DNA of 64,000 nt from Albidovulum marisflavi. GTDB taxonomy: Bacteria; Pseudomonadota; Alphaproteobacteria; Rhodobacterales; Rhodobacteraceae. A program made the position numbers and the translations under genes. Positions 37,665-46,592 of the stretch are shown here, piece after piece (within the stretch, counting starts at the first letter, position 1; the number at the start of each line of letters is the position of its first letter). The stretch covers positions 1,410,001-1,474,000 of the forward strand of contig NZ_JAOWKY010000001.1 of assembly GCF_025751435.1 (NCBI RefSeq). The letters run 5' to 3'. The notes below the pieces were generated by a model. It made no database searches. It saw nothing but the letters and a program-made list of their open reading frames with translations, and was not told the DNA's origin.

Positions 37665-38633
37665 ATGACCAGACCCGCCGTTGTTATCCATCTCCCGATT
37701 GGCTGCCTGTTGGGGCAGGAACACATCGCGCCGTACTTCCACAAGTTGCGCGATGGCCTTTCGGAGCGGAAGATTCGCGTTGAAATCGAAGCGCTTGACC
37801 GCGATGGGCTGCTGCGCCGCATCGACGGCGACAAGGATTTCCACATCGTCAACCATGGCAATTTCAGGCACCCGCGCGCGCTGAACACGGCGTCCGCCTA
37901 CATCGCGCCGTTCTGGTATCTGGATCCCGAAGGCGTGCGCCTTCAGTCCTCGATCGGGGAAAGGACCTTCGATCCCGCAGCAATCGACCCCGCGAAGGCG
38001 CAGAATTTCTTCGCAGCGCTGCGACGCAGGCGGGTGAGTGAGCGGGTATCCAGATACCCGCAGGCAGAGGGAACAGAGGAGTTCCCGAAGGGCGCGATCG
38101 CCGTATTCTTGCAGAACGGCGCGGCCGATGCCGGGGCCTTTTTCGGTCGCCGCGAGATGATCGATGCGCTTCTGTCCCGCCACGATACCTCGCCCATCCT
38201 GATAAAGCCGCACCCCCGCGACGACGGCGAAGACACGGCCGAACTCCTCGCTGTGGCAGCGCGCGATCCACGTGTGCGCGTGACGCACGCCAACATTCAC
38301 GACATCCTGTCATCTGCGCGGGTGACGGTGATGCTGAATTCCGCTGTCGGGCTGGAAAGCATGATGCACCGCGTGCCGGTCGTGCTGTGCGGTCCCTCGG
38401 ACTTCCACCACTCGGCGGTGACGGTCCGCGATGCCTTCGATCTGGATGCGGGGCTTGCCAAGGCGCGGCTCTGGCCGTGGCACTACGCGGCGTTTCTGTA
38501 CTGGTTCCTCAAGGTGAACTGCGTGAATGCCGGCGCGCCGGACATGATCGACGACGTGCTGAACCGGATCGCGGCAACCGGCTATGACGTGAATCGGCTC
38601 TATCCGCAGCAACAACGGTCGCCTGCGAACTGA
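37665..38633 (+). CDS. Capsule-type polysaccharide biosynthesis protein (KpsS/LipB-like)
   Basis: Protein of 322 residues with features of capsular polysaccharide export/Kdo-transferase proteins: ILIKPHPRDDG in the middle, THANIHDILSSARVTVMLNSAVGLESMMHRVPVV, then DFHHSAVTVRDA. This HPxx...nSxxG..a arrangement is typical of KpsS/KpsC-type GT-B folds. No signal peptide is present. It lies beside unrelated genes, without other capsule genes. It may act on a surface glycan encoded elsewhere, or be a stray transferred gene. Confidence 0.68.
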   Translation: MTRPAVVIHLPIGCLLGQEHIAPYFHKLRDGLSERKIRVEIEALDRDGLLRRIDGDKDFHIVNHGNFRHPRALNTASAYIAPFWYLDPEGVRLQSSIGERTFDPAAIDPAKAQNFFAALRRRRVSERVSRYPQAEGTEEFPKGAIAVFLQNGAADAGAFFGRREMIDALLSRHDTSPILIKPHPRDDGEDTAELLAVAARDPRVRVTHANIHDILSSARVTVMLNSAVGLESMMHRVPVVLCGPSDFHHSAVTVRDAFDLDAGLAKARLWPWHYAAFLYWFLKVNCVNAGAPDMIDDVLNRIAATGYDVNRLYPQQQRSPAN

Positions 38634-38699
38634 CGCAGGTCGACCACAAGCGACACCTTGCCTTGCAGACTGAAGATGGTCTTGGCGGGAGAGTTGTCC

Positions 38700-39230
38700 A
38701 TGAATGTTCTTCGGGTCTTTTGTCCTGCACTCTTGTTTGCCTGCTTTTCCGTTTCGCCAGCATTTTCCGAGGCGCCGCGGTGCGGGATGTCAGCAGAAGA
38801 AGTCTACGCGCGAGCGGCACCTTCTGTTGTCGAGGTCTTTTCCCTGACGATCGCCAGATTCCGCGTCGCCGATCGCGTGCTGCCGAGCTTCGGATCGGGC
38901 TTCTACCTTGCGGATGGCATGGTCGCGACAAACCAGCATGTCGTCGCAGACGCCCAGACCGTGATCGTCCATGACGAACAGGGTGCCTGAAATGCCGACG
39001 TCGTAGGCGCGGACATCATTACCCATGTTGATGGCATCCGGGTCGACGACCTTGACGCCACGCTTGCAATGGTCAGGCTCCTGAAGGTCGGACAGACGTA
39101 AGCGGTGACCTGGCTGCGCAACGGCGAGCGCATGGAAAAACCGGTAACCCTGCCGCAGCGGCCGATCCTTCCCGCGGACCTGGAGCGATACCGCAACCAC
39201 CAGGGCGGCAGGTACGCATTCCTGCCGCCG
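38700..39230 (+). pseudogene. Decayed HtrA/DegP-like serine protease
   Basis: Remains of a periplasmic trypsin-like protease with a PDZ domain. The intact part has a signal peptide (FCPALLFACFSVSPAFSEAP), the start of the protease domain (SGFYLADGMVATNQHVV, with the catalytic histidine) and then a TGA stop at 38988. The same frame continues as a PDZ remnant (NADVVGADIITHVDGIRVDD), reaches a TAA at 39099 and then goes on (VTWLRNGERMEKPVTLPQRP). Most of the protease domain, including the aspartate and serine, is missing. It therefore has an internal deletion and two in-frame stops. It ends against the pepF 3' end. Confidence 0.8.
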
Positions 39231-39253
39231 TGTCCTGCGATCGGATCCTTGGG

Positions 39254-41080
39254 CTATTCCTCCATGGCCTCAAGCTCGTCGATCATTCCGGCGATCATGG
39301 ACAGGCCCTTGTCCCAGAACTTCGGGTCTGTTGCATCAAGCCCGAATGGCGCCAGAAGCTGTTTGTGGTGCTTGGAGCCGCCCGCCTTGAGCATGTCGAA
39401 ATACTTGGACTGGAAGTCAGGAAGCCCCTCTTCGTAGACCGCATAAAGCGCGTTCACCAGTCCATCGCCAAAGGCGTAGGCATAAACGTAGAAGGGCGAA
39501 TGGACGAAGTGCGGGATGTAGGCCCAGAAGGTCTGGTACCCGTCCATGAACTCGAACGCGTCGCCAAGGCTTTCGCCCTGCACACTCATCCAAAGCGCGC
39601 CGATGTCCTCAGGTGTCAGTTCGCCTTCGCGTCGGGCGGCGTGCAGCTTACATTCGAAGTCGTAGAACGCGATCTGGCGCACGACCGTGTTGATCATGTC
39701 CTCGACCTTGCCCGCCAGCAGGACCTTGCGTTCGTTCTTGGTCTTCGCCTGCGCTAGAAGCTTGCGGAAGGTCAGCATTTCCCCGAACACGCTGGCGGTT
39801 TCGGCAACCGTCAGCGGCGTGGAGGCCAGCATTTCCCCCTGCGGCGCGGCCAGGACCTGGTGGACGCCGTGCCCAAGTTCGTGCGCCAGGGTCATGACGT
39901 CGCGCGGCTTGCCCAGGTAGTTGAGCATGACATAGGGGTGCACTTCGGTGACGGTTGGATGCGCGAAGGCACCTGGCGCCTTGCCGGGCTTCACGGCCGC
40001 GTCGATCCAGCCGCGATCGAAGAAGGGCTCCGCCAGCCTGGCCATTTCGGGGTCGAAGCCCGCGTAGGCGGACATCACCGTTTCACGGGCCTCGTTCCAG
40101 CAGACGGTCTTCTTTTCCTCGATCGGCAGCGGCGCGTTGCGGTCCCAGACCTGCAGCTTGTCCAGGCCCATCCATTTCGCCTTGAGCCGATAGTAGCGGT
40201 GCGACAGCTTGGGATAGGCCGCCACGACGGCGTTGCGAAGGGCCTCGACCACCTCGGGCTCGACGTCGTTCGACAAGTGTCGGGCGAACTGCGCCGAGGG
40301 CATCTTGCGCCAGCGGTCCTCGATTTCCTTTTCCTTGGCCAAGGTGTTGTGGACGCGGGCGAAAAGCTTGACGTTCTGGCTGAAGACCGCAGCCAAGGCC
40401 CGCGCGCCGGCCTCGCGCCGGGGGCGCTCCTGCTCGGAGAGAAGGTTCAGGGTCGCCTCGAGGCTCAGGGGCTCCTCCTCGCCCTCGGGCGTGAAGGTGA
40501 GCCCTGCCAGCGTCTCGTCGAAGAGCTTGTTCCAGGCCGATGCACCGACCGTGGATTGGTCGTGGAGGAAGCGTTCCAGTTCGTCGGACAACTGGTGGGG
40601 CTTCATCGCCCGCATACGGTCGAAAACGGGCTTGTAGCGCGCGACGTCCGGCGAGGCGGCGAAGACCTCGGCGTAGCGCGCATCCTCGATCCGGTTGAAC
40701 TCGAGCGAGAAGAAGACGAGCGGCGTCGTCATGTCAGTGACGCGGTCCTGGCAATCCGACATGAACTTGGCGCGGGCGCCGTCGACCGTGTTCTGGTAGT
40801 AGCGCAATCCCGCGAAGGACATGATGCGCCCGGCCACGGCCTCGATCCGTTCGTAGCGCCGGATGCAGTCCAGCATCGCCGCGCCGTCAAGCGTCGCAAG
40901 CTTGCCCTGATAGTCGGCGGCAAAGCTTGAGCAGGCACCCTCCAGCCATTCAAGATCGCGCTTCAACTCCGGCGCGTCGGGCGCGGTGTAAAGATCGCTC
41001 AGGTCCCATTCCGGCAGATCGCCAAGACCCCCGGCAGCGGCGTTGGCATCGTGGACGGGGCGGGGCAGGCGGATCGGCAT
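39254..41080 (-). CDS. pepF: Oligoendopeptidase F (M3 family)
   Basis: Cytoplasmic zinc metallopeptidase of 608 residues that degrades short peptides. The zinc motif HEXXH is LAHELGHGVHQ, with the third ligand glutamate in TASVFGEMLTF. The M3B start region WDLSDLYTAPDAPELKRD is clear. AAGGAG precedes the ATG at 41080, which gives the family length; an upstream ATG at 41110 was rejected. The protease fragment at 38700 abuts its end. Likely monocistronic, and divergent from the Anbu gene 142 bases away. Confidence 0.95.
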   Translation of the reverse strand: MPIRLPRPVHDANAAAGGLGDLPEWDLSDLYTAPDAPELKRDLEWLEGACSSFAADYQGKLATLDGAAMLDCIRRYERIEAVAGRIMSFAGLRYYQNTVDGARAKFMSDCQDRVTDMTTPLVFFSLEFNRIEDARYAEVFAASPDVARYKPVFDRMRAMKPHQLSDELERFLHDQSTVGASAWNKLFDETLAGLTFTPEGEEEPLSLEATLNLLSEQERPRREAGARALAAVFSQNVKLFARVHNTLAKEKEIEDRWRKMPSAQFARHLSNDVEPEVVEALRNAVVAAYPKLSHRYYRLKAKWMGLDKLQVWDRNAPLPIEEKKTVCWNEARETVMSAYAGFDPEMARLAEPFFDRGWIDAAVKPGKAPGAFAHPTVTEVHPYVMLNYLGKPRDVMTLAHELGHGVHQVLAAPQGEMLASTPLTVAETASVFGEMLTFRKLLAQAKTKNERKVLLAGKVEDMINTVVRQIAFYDFECKLHAARREGELTPEDIGALWMSVQGESLGDAFEFMDGYQTFWAYIPHFVHSPFYVYAYAFGDGLVNALYAVYEEGLPDFQSKYFDMLKAGGSKHHKQLLAPFGLDATDPKFWDKGLSMIAGMIDELEAMEE

Positions 41081-41222
41081 GGAGATCTCCTTCATTCGTC
41101 GTCCCGACAATGGTCATGGCGGCAGCGCAAGGCAAGGGCGGGCGGCGCAAAAGCATGGTCCCGGTTGCAGGTGGCCATCCGCCGCCATAGTGTGGCGCCG
41201 CTCAGGAACGAGGAAGATCACC

Positions 41223-41954
41223 ATGACCTATGGCGTCGGGCTATTGCTGAAAGAGGGCATGGTTCTGTTGTCCGACACCCGGACCAACGCGGGGATCGAT
41301 CACATCTCCTCCTACCGCAAGATGTTCCACTTTTCCGTGCCCGGTGAGCGGGTCATCACCATCCTGACGGCCGGCAGCCTTTCGACAAGCCAGGCCACCA
41401 TCGCGCGCTTGCAGGAAGCGGTCGAAGACCCCGAGGCGTCGCCGGAAAGCTCGATCCTTCTCGCGCCCTCGTTGCTCAAGGTCGCAGAGATCGTCGGCGC
41501 CACGCTTTGGTCCGTGCGTGAGGGCATGGAAAAGCGCCTGCACACCAATGGCACCTTCGGACAGGCGACGATGATCGTGGCGGGCCAGCGGCGCGGGGGC
41601 GTGATGCGCATGTTCCTTGTCTACCCCGAGGGCAACTTCATCGAGGCGACCGAGGATACGCCGTTTCTACAGATCGGAGAGCACAAGTACGGCAAGCCGA
41701 TTCTCGACCGGATCGTGCGACCGGATACCTCTTTGGCGGACGGGCAGAAAGCGGTGCTTCTGTCGATGGATTCGACGCTGCGGTCAAACCTGTCGGTCGG
41801 GATGCCGCTGGATATGGCGGTCATCGAGCGCGATGCCTGCCAGGTCGCGCGCGAGCGTCGGATCGAGGCGGGGGACGAGGATTTTCGCGCCATGAGCGAG
41901 GCTTGGTCCGCGGCCCTGCGCGAGGGCTTCAGGAAGATCGGCATCCTGAAATGA
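41223..41954 (+). CDS. Anbu-type bacterial proteasome-related peptidase
   Basis: Ntn-hydrolase of the Anbu (ancestral beta subunit) family, 243 residues. The second residue is threonine (MTYGVGLLL), so methionine removal would expose the Thr1 nucleophile; the catalytic partners are Asp17 (VLLSDTRTNAGID) and Lys32 (SYRKMFHF), counted after methionine removal. Anbu forms ring or helix assemblies. In many genomes it clusters with a transglutaminase-like protein, an alpha-E protein and a permuted ATP-grasp enzyme, but none of these lies within this window around it. Divergent from pepF and convergent with a hydrolase gene 10 bases away. Confidence 0.87.
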   Translation: MTYGVGLLLKEGMVLLSDTRTNAGIDHISSYRKMFHFSVPGERVITILTAGSLSTSQATIARLQEAVEDPEASPESSILLAPSLLKVAEIVGATLWSVREGMEKRLHTNGTFGQATMIVAGQRRGGVMRMFLVYPEGNFIEATEDTPFLQIGEHKYGKPILDRIVRPDTSLADGQKAVLLSMDSTLRSNLSVGMPLDMAVIERDACQVARERRIEAGDEDFRAMSEAWSAALREGFRKIGILK

Positions 41955-41964
41955 TCCGGTGGGA

Positions 41965-42903
41965 TCAGTCTCCCGTTTGGTCGAAGAGCGCGATGGTGCG
42001 CTCCATGAAGCGATCGCGCACCTCGGGCAGCTCCAGCAGCAGTTCGTGTTCCGCCCCGTCGAAAAGATCAAGCTGACCGTTGGGCCAGCGCGACATCAAT
42101 TCGTCCACGGCGATGGGGTCGACGATTCGCTCATGCGTGCCAAGACCTGCATAGCAGGGGACATCGGGCGCCGCTCGTGACCGCAGACGCCGTGTTTCGA
42201 CCAGCGCTTCATTCAGCCAGTGCAGGGACGGTCCGCCCAGTCCCAGCTCGGGATGCGCCGCGATCTGAGCCCTGGCAAAGTTCCACATCGCGCGGTCGCG
42301 CGTCAGGAAGTTGTTCTCGAACGCGGCGTCGGCGACATAGGTCGCGGCCGAGGTTCCGGGCGCGTAGCGATGGCCCTGCCGCATCGTCCGTGCCGCCGAT
42401 GACAGGAACCAGGCCGTCGGCCGCAGCACGGGGTGGATACGTATCCCCCACATCGGCGCCGAAAACGAGGCGGCGCGCACTGGCAGTCCCGAATGAAGGG
42501 CCCTGAGCCCGATGCAGCCGCCCATCGAATGGCCCATGACGAACATCGGCCCCGAAACCTCAAGCGCCCGCGCCGAGGTCACGACCGCCGCCACATCGCT
42601 CTGATAATCCACGAAATCATGGACATGACCGCTCATCGGATCAGCGATGACGCGGTCGGAGAGGCCCTGTCCGCGCCAGTCGACCGCCAGGCAGGCGTAA
42701 CCGGCATTGATCAGATGCGAAATCGCAGGGCCGTATTTCTCGATGTACTCCGTACGGCCGGGAAAGATCAGGACCGTCCCCTTGGTACCGGTCGGCCAGA
42801 AAGCCAGCCGCAGCCTGACGCCGTCATGCGCCTCTGTCCAGAAGGCACGCACGCCGTCCGGCGCACGTGCGATGTCCGCGAAGAAGGGCGCCTGTGAATG
42901 CAT
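41965..42903 (-). CDS. Alpha/beta hydrolase, lysophospholipase/monoacylglycerol lipase type
   Basis: Serine hydrolase of 312 residues. The blocks are LIFPGRTEYIEKYG (the HGxx region with FPGR), LAVDWRGQGLSDR, the nucleophile elbow VMGHSMGGCIGLRAL, the acid in HERIVDP and the histidine in DGAEHELLLE, as in PldB-type lysophospholipases. The ATG at 42903 overlaps the stop of the upstream SCP2 gene by one base, so the pair is translationally coupled. A lipid substrate is plausible given its sterol/lipid-carrier partner, but this is inference. Confidence 0.86.
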   Translation of the reverse strand: MHSQAPFFADIARAPDGVRAFWTEAHDGVRLRLAFWPTGTKGTVLIFPGRTEYIEKYGPAISHLINAGYACLAVDWRGQGLSDRVIADPMSGHVHDFVDYQSDVAAVVTSARALEVSGPMFVMGHSMGGCIGLRALHSGLPVRAASFSAPMWGIRIHPVLRPTAWFLSSAARTMRQGHRYAPGTSAATYVADAAFENNFLTRDRAMWNFARAQIAAHPELGLGGPSLHWLNEALVETRRLRSRAAPDVPCYAGLGTHERIVDPIAVDELMSRWPNGQLDLFDGAEHELLLELPEVRDRFMERTIALFDQTGD

Positions 42904-43190
42904 CAGGACAGGACAGAGCCCAGCTGCATCGCCATCCCCATGTCGCCGTCCACGGCAAGCCTTCCGGTCATGAAGGCGGCGGTCGGGTTGACGTCGCCTG
43001 ACAAAAGCCCCTCGAAGGTCTCGCGCGTCGCGCTCAGCGTCACATCCGCTTCCTCGTCTCCGATCCGCGCGCCGGAGCCGTCCAGCATGATCGCGCCTTC
43101 GCCCTCGATCACGAACTTCGCCACACCGGGGAACCCGCCGCTGAGCCGCCCGTTCAAGGCCTCGACCGCCGCTGTAAGAACCTCGCTCAT
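42903..43190 (-). CDS. SCP2 sterol-binding domain protein
   Basis: Small cytoplasmic lipid-carrier-type protein of 95 residues with the SCP2 fold: GVAKFVIEGEGAIMLDG, then DVTLSATRETFEGLLSGDVNP, and AFMTGRLAVDGDMGMAMQL, which are standard blocks. GGAGG precedes the ATG. The stop overlaps the start of the hydrolase by one base, forming a two-gene operon. Ligands of bacterial SCP2 domains are usually unknown hydrophobic molecules. Confidence 0.9.
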   Translation of the reverse strand: MSEVLTAAVEALNGRLSGGFPGVAKFVIEGEGAIMLDGSGARIGDEEADVTLSATRETFEGLLSGDVNPTAAFMTGRLAVDGDMGMAMQLGSVLS

Positions 43191-43254
43191 CCGATCCTCC
43201 AAATGTGAGCGCCAGGCCTCTCGATTTCCGGCGCGCTTCGGTTACACTGACCTT

Positions 43255-43815
43255 ATGCGCAATCTTTTCCGATATCTCAAACCCGTCGCTGCGGTGATCG
43301 CGATTCATATGATGGCTGTCGGCGCGGCAATGGCGCAGGACGCGGATCTGGATCGCCTCTATGCCGAACTGGCCGATCCGGAAAACGAAAACTGGCAGCG
43401 CACCCAGGCGGATATCTTGCGGGAATGGTCCAGGTCCGGGTCGCCGTCGATGGATCTGCTGCTTCAGCGCGGGCAGGACGCGATCGAGTCGGGCGACTTT
43501 CAGGGCGCGATCGAACACCTGACCGCGCTGGTCGATCAGGCCCCGGACTTCGCCGAGGGCTGGAACGCCCGTGCCACGGCCTATTTCCACGCGGGCTATC
43601 TGGGCCCCTCGATCGTGGACATCCAGCACACGCTTGCATTGAACCCGCATCACTTCGGCGCGCTCGCGGGGCTGGGAATGATCATGCAGGCCAGCGGAAA
43701 GCCAGAGGCGGCCCTGCGCGCGTTCACGGCCTCTCTTGCTATACATCCGCATCAGGACGCGCTAAGGCACGCCGTGGATGAACTGGAGCGGGAAAGCCTG
43801 GGCACCAGGCTTTAG
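43255..43815 (+). CDS. Exported tetratricopeptide repeat protein
   Basis: Protein of 186 residues with a signal peptide (VAAVIAIHMMAVGAAMAQ) and at least three TPR units in the mature part: DAIESGDFQGAIEHLTALVD, the unit following with ATAYFHAGYLGPSIVD, and MIMQASGKPEAALRAFTASL. It probably acts as a periplasmic scaffold. The ATG at 43255 gives a normal signal peptide; longer starts overlap the SCP2 gene on the other strand. The Suv3-like helicase starts 10 bases after its stop, so they may share a transcript. I do not know its partners. Confidence 0.82.
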   Translation: MRNLFRYLKPVAAVIAIHMMAVGAAMAQDADLDRLYAELADPENENWQRTQADILREWSRSGSPSMDLLLQRGQDAIESGDFQGAIEHLTALVDQAPDFAEGWNARATAYFHAGYLGPSIVDIQHTLALNPHHFGALAGLGMIMQASGKPEAALRAFTASLAIHPHQDALRHAVDELERESLGTRL

Positions 43816-43825
43816 GAGTGGCGCC

Positions 43826-46588
43826 ATGAACGCGCAGACGAGGATCGCGGCGGTCCTCGGGCCGACCAACACCGGCAAGACGCATTATGCCATCGACAGG
43901 ATGCTTGCGCATCGGACGGGTGTGATCGGCCTGCCGCTGCGCCTGCTCGCGCGTGAGGTCTATGACCGCATCGTCGCGCTACGCGGTCCGTCGGTCGTGG
44001 CGTTGGTGACCGGAGAGGAGCGGATCGTTCCCGATCGGACCCAGTACTGGGTCTGCACGACCGAAGCGATGCCGCAGGACATCGGGGCCGACTTTGTCGC
44101 GGTGGACGAAATCCAGCTCTGCGCCGATCTCGAGCGGGGGCACATCTTCACCGACCGGCTCCTGCGTGCGCGCGGCCTTCACGAAACGCTGTTTCTCGGT
44201 TCGGAAACGATGCGCCCCGCCATTTCCCAGATGGTGCCCAAGGCCCAGTTCCTGCGTCGGGAACGTTTTTCGACGCTAAGCTACACAGGTTCGAAAAAGA
44301 TAAGCCGATTGCCCGCACGTTCGGCAATCGTCAGCTTTTCTGTTGAAAATCTGTATGCCATCGCCGAACTGATCCGGCGCCAGAAGGGCGGTTGCGCGGT
44401 CGTGATGGGCGCGCTTTCGCCGCGCACCCGCAACTCGCAGGTTGCGCTTTATCAGAACGGCGACGTCGACTACATCGTCGCGACCGATGCCATCGGGATG
44501 GGGCTGAACCTCGACATCACGCATGTCGCCTTTTCGGCCACGTCCAAGTTCGACGGCCGCCGGATGCGTTCGCTTTTCCCGCACGAACTGGGCCAGATCG
44601 CCGGCCGCGCCGGCCGCTACATGCAGCCTGGCACCTTCGGCGTCACGGGCGAGGCCTCGCCCTTCGATGACGATCTGGTGGACGCGCTGGAAAACCACCG
44701 CTTCCGTCCCATCGACCGGCTTCAGTGGCGCAATGCCGAGCTTGATTTCGGTTCGACCGACCGTCTGATCGCGTCGCTCGAAGCCGCGCCTGACAACCAG
44801 TGGCTTGTCCGCGGCAGGGATGCCGATGACTTGCGGGCGCTCAAGGCGTTGGCGGAAATCCCCGACATTCGGGGCAGGGTGCGCGGGCCGCGGGACGTGA
44901 AGCTCTTGTGGGACGTGTGCCGCATCCCCGATTTCCGCTCGATTTCCTCGGGCGAACATGTGTCGCTGCTGGACCGCATATTCGGCTTCCTGCAGGATCA
45001 TGGCCATGTTCCCTCCGACTGGCTTGCTCAGCAGGTTGCGCGGATCGATCGCACGCCTGGCGACATTGACGCGTTGTCGAAACGGTTGGCCTATATCCGC
45101 ACATGGACATACATTGCGCAGCGCGCGGGCTGGGTTGATGATGAATCCCATTGGCGCGGCGAAACGCGCGCTGTAGAAGACCGCCTGTCGGACGCGTTGC
45201 ACAACGCGTTGACGCAAAGATTTGTGGATCGGCGGACCAGCGTCCTGCTTCGCCGGCTCAAGCAGAAGGAGAGCCTTGTGGCCGAGGTGAACGACAAGGG
45301 TGAGGTAGCGGTCGAGGGGGAATTCGTCGGCCGACTGGAGGGGTTCCGCTTCCGTCAGGATGCCTCTGCCACGCCGGATCAGGCTAAGACGCTGCGCCAG
45401 GCGGCCTACGAGTCGCTGCGCCCCGAATTCCATCTGCGCGCGGACCGTTTCTACAACGCCCCCGACACCGAACTCGACTTCACCGAGCAGGGTGGGTTGA
45501 TGTGGGGTTCAAATGCCGTGGGAAAGCTGGTCAAGGGGGCCGATCCCCTGAAACCGCAAGTCGAGGCCTTTGTCGACGAAGAGGCGGGCTTTGATGTCGG
45601 CGAGAAGGTCCGCCGTCGTCTTCAGCATTTCATCGACCGCAAGGTCGCCACGCTTTTCGAGCCGCTTATGAACATGCAGCGCGACGAAACGCTGACCGGG
45701 CTCGCGCGTGGGTTCGCCTTCCGGCTGATCGAGAACCTGGGCGTGCTTCCGCGCGAGGGCGTGGCGGAAGAGGTCAAGGCGCTGGATCAGGATGCGCGCG
45801 GCGCGCTGCGCAAGCATGGCGTGCGGTTCGGCCAGTACACGATCTTCCAGGCGGCGCTGCTGAAGCCCGCTCCGACGCGGCTGCGTCTTGTGCTTTCGTC
45901 TCTCGCCCAAGGGCTTGACGAGTTTCCCGAAAGCCCGCCGCCGGGGCTGGTCACCATTCCGAACCTGCCGGATGTTCCCAAGGACTATTACACCCTGTCG
46001 GGCTACCACCCGGCCGGGTCGCGCGCGATCCGCATCGACATGCTGGAAAGGCTCGCCGATCTCTTGCGCGGCCAGGACAGCCGGGCGGGCTTCGAGGCGA
46101 CCGCAGATATGCTGTCGATCACCGGCATGACGCTTGAGCAGTTTGCCGACCTCATGTCCGGGCTTGGCTACAAGGGCGAGCGGGGCGAGCGTGAGAAGGT
46201 GAAGACCGAGGTCGCCGCGCCATCCGACGGCGAGACCGGCAATCCGATCCCCGAGGAACAGGCCGCCATGCAGACGGTGACCGAATCCGAGGTGTTCTAT
46301 ACCTTTACCTGGGCGCCGAAGCCACGCGCGCCGCGCCAGCCGCGGCCCGAAGCCAAGGAGGGCCGTGGTGCTCGGCCTGAACGGCAGGTCAAGCGCGATG
46401 GTGAGCGTGGCGAACGGTCCGAGCGGGGCGGCAAGCCCGGCAAGGGCAAGCCGCAAGGACGTCGCGACAAGGACGCGAAGCGTGACGACAAGCCCCGCAA
46501 CTTCGAGGCGCGGCCGCAAAAGAAGGACCGGATCGATCCGGACAATCCCTTCGCCGCTGCGCTGATGGGCCTGCGCGACAAGATCTGA
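43826..46588 (+). CDS. Suv3/MgpS-like DExH RNA helicase
   Basis: Superfamily-2 helicase of 920 residues. The Walker A motif is LGPTNTGKTHYA, the Walker B (DExH-type) motif is VAVDEIQLCAD, and the C-terminal helicase domain has IVATDAIGMGLNLDI and QIAGRAGRY. It resembles eukaryotic Suv3, a mitochondrial RNA-degradation helicase. The last 90 residues are a highly charged basic tail (KPGKGKPQGRRDKDAKRDDK) expected to bind RNA or be disordered. TAGGAG precedes the ATG. The S4-domain gene follows after 4 bases, so both are cotranscribed and both handle RNA. Confidence 0.9.
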   Translation: MNAQTRIAAVLGPTNTGKTHYAIDRMLAHRTGVIGLPLRLLAREVYDRIVALRGPSVVALVTGEERIVPDRTQYWVCTTEAMPQDIGADFVAVDEIQLCADLERGHIFTDRLLRARGLHETLFLGSETMRPAISQMVPKAQFLRRERFSTLSYTGSKKISRLPARSAIVSFSVENLYAIAELIRRQKGGCAVVMGALSPRTRNSQVALYQNGDVDYIVATDAIGMGLNLDITHVAFSATSKFDGRRMRSLFPHELGQIAGRAGRYMQPGTFGVTGEASPFDDDLVDALENHRFRPIDRLQWRNAELDFGSTDRLIASLEAAPDNQWLVRGRDADDLRALKALAEIPDIRGRVRGPRDVKLLWDVCRIPDFRSISSGEHVSLLDRIFGFLQDHGHVPSDWLAQQVARIDRTPGDIDALSKRLAYIRTWTYIAQRAGWVDDESHWRGETRAVEDRLSDALHNALTQRFVDRRTSVLLRRLKQKESLVAEVNDKGEVAVEGEFVGRLEGFRFRQDASATPDQAKTLRQAAYESLRPEFHLRADRFYNAPDTELDFTEQGGLMWGSNAVGKLVKGADPLKPQVEAFVDEEAGFDVGEKVRRRLQHFIDRKVATLFEPLMNMQRDETLTGLARGFAFRLIENLGVLPREGVAEEVKALDQDARGALRKHGVRFGQYTIFQAALLKPAPTRLRLVLSSLAQGLDEFPESPPPGLVTIPNLPDVPKDYYTLSGYHPAGSRAIRIDMLERLADLLRGQDSRAGFEATADMLSITGMTLEQFADLMSGLGYKGERGEREKVKTEVAAPSDGETGNPIPEEQAAMQTVTESEVFYTFTWAPKPRAPRQPRPEAKEGRGARPERQVKRDGERGERSERGGKPGKGKPQGRRDKDAKRDDKPRNFEARPQKKDRIDPDNPFAAALMGLRDKI

Positions 46589-46592
46589 CGCG

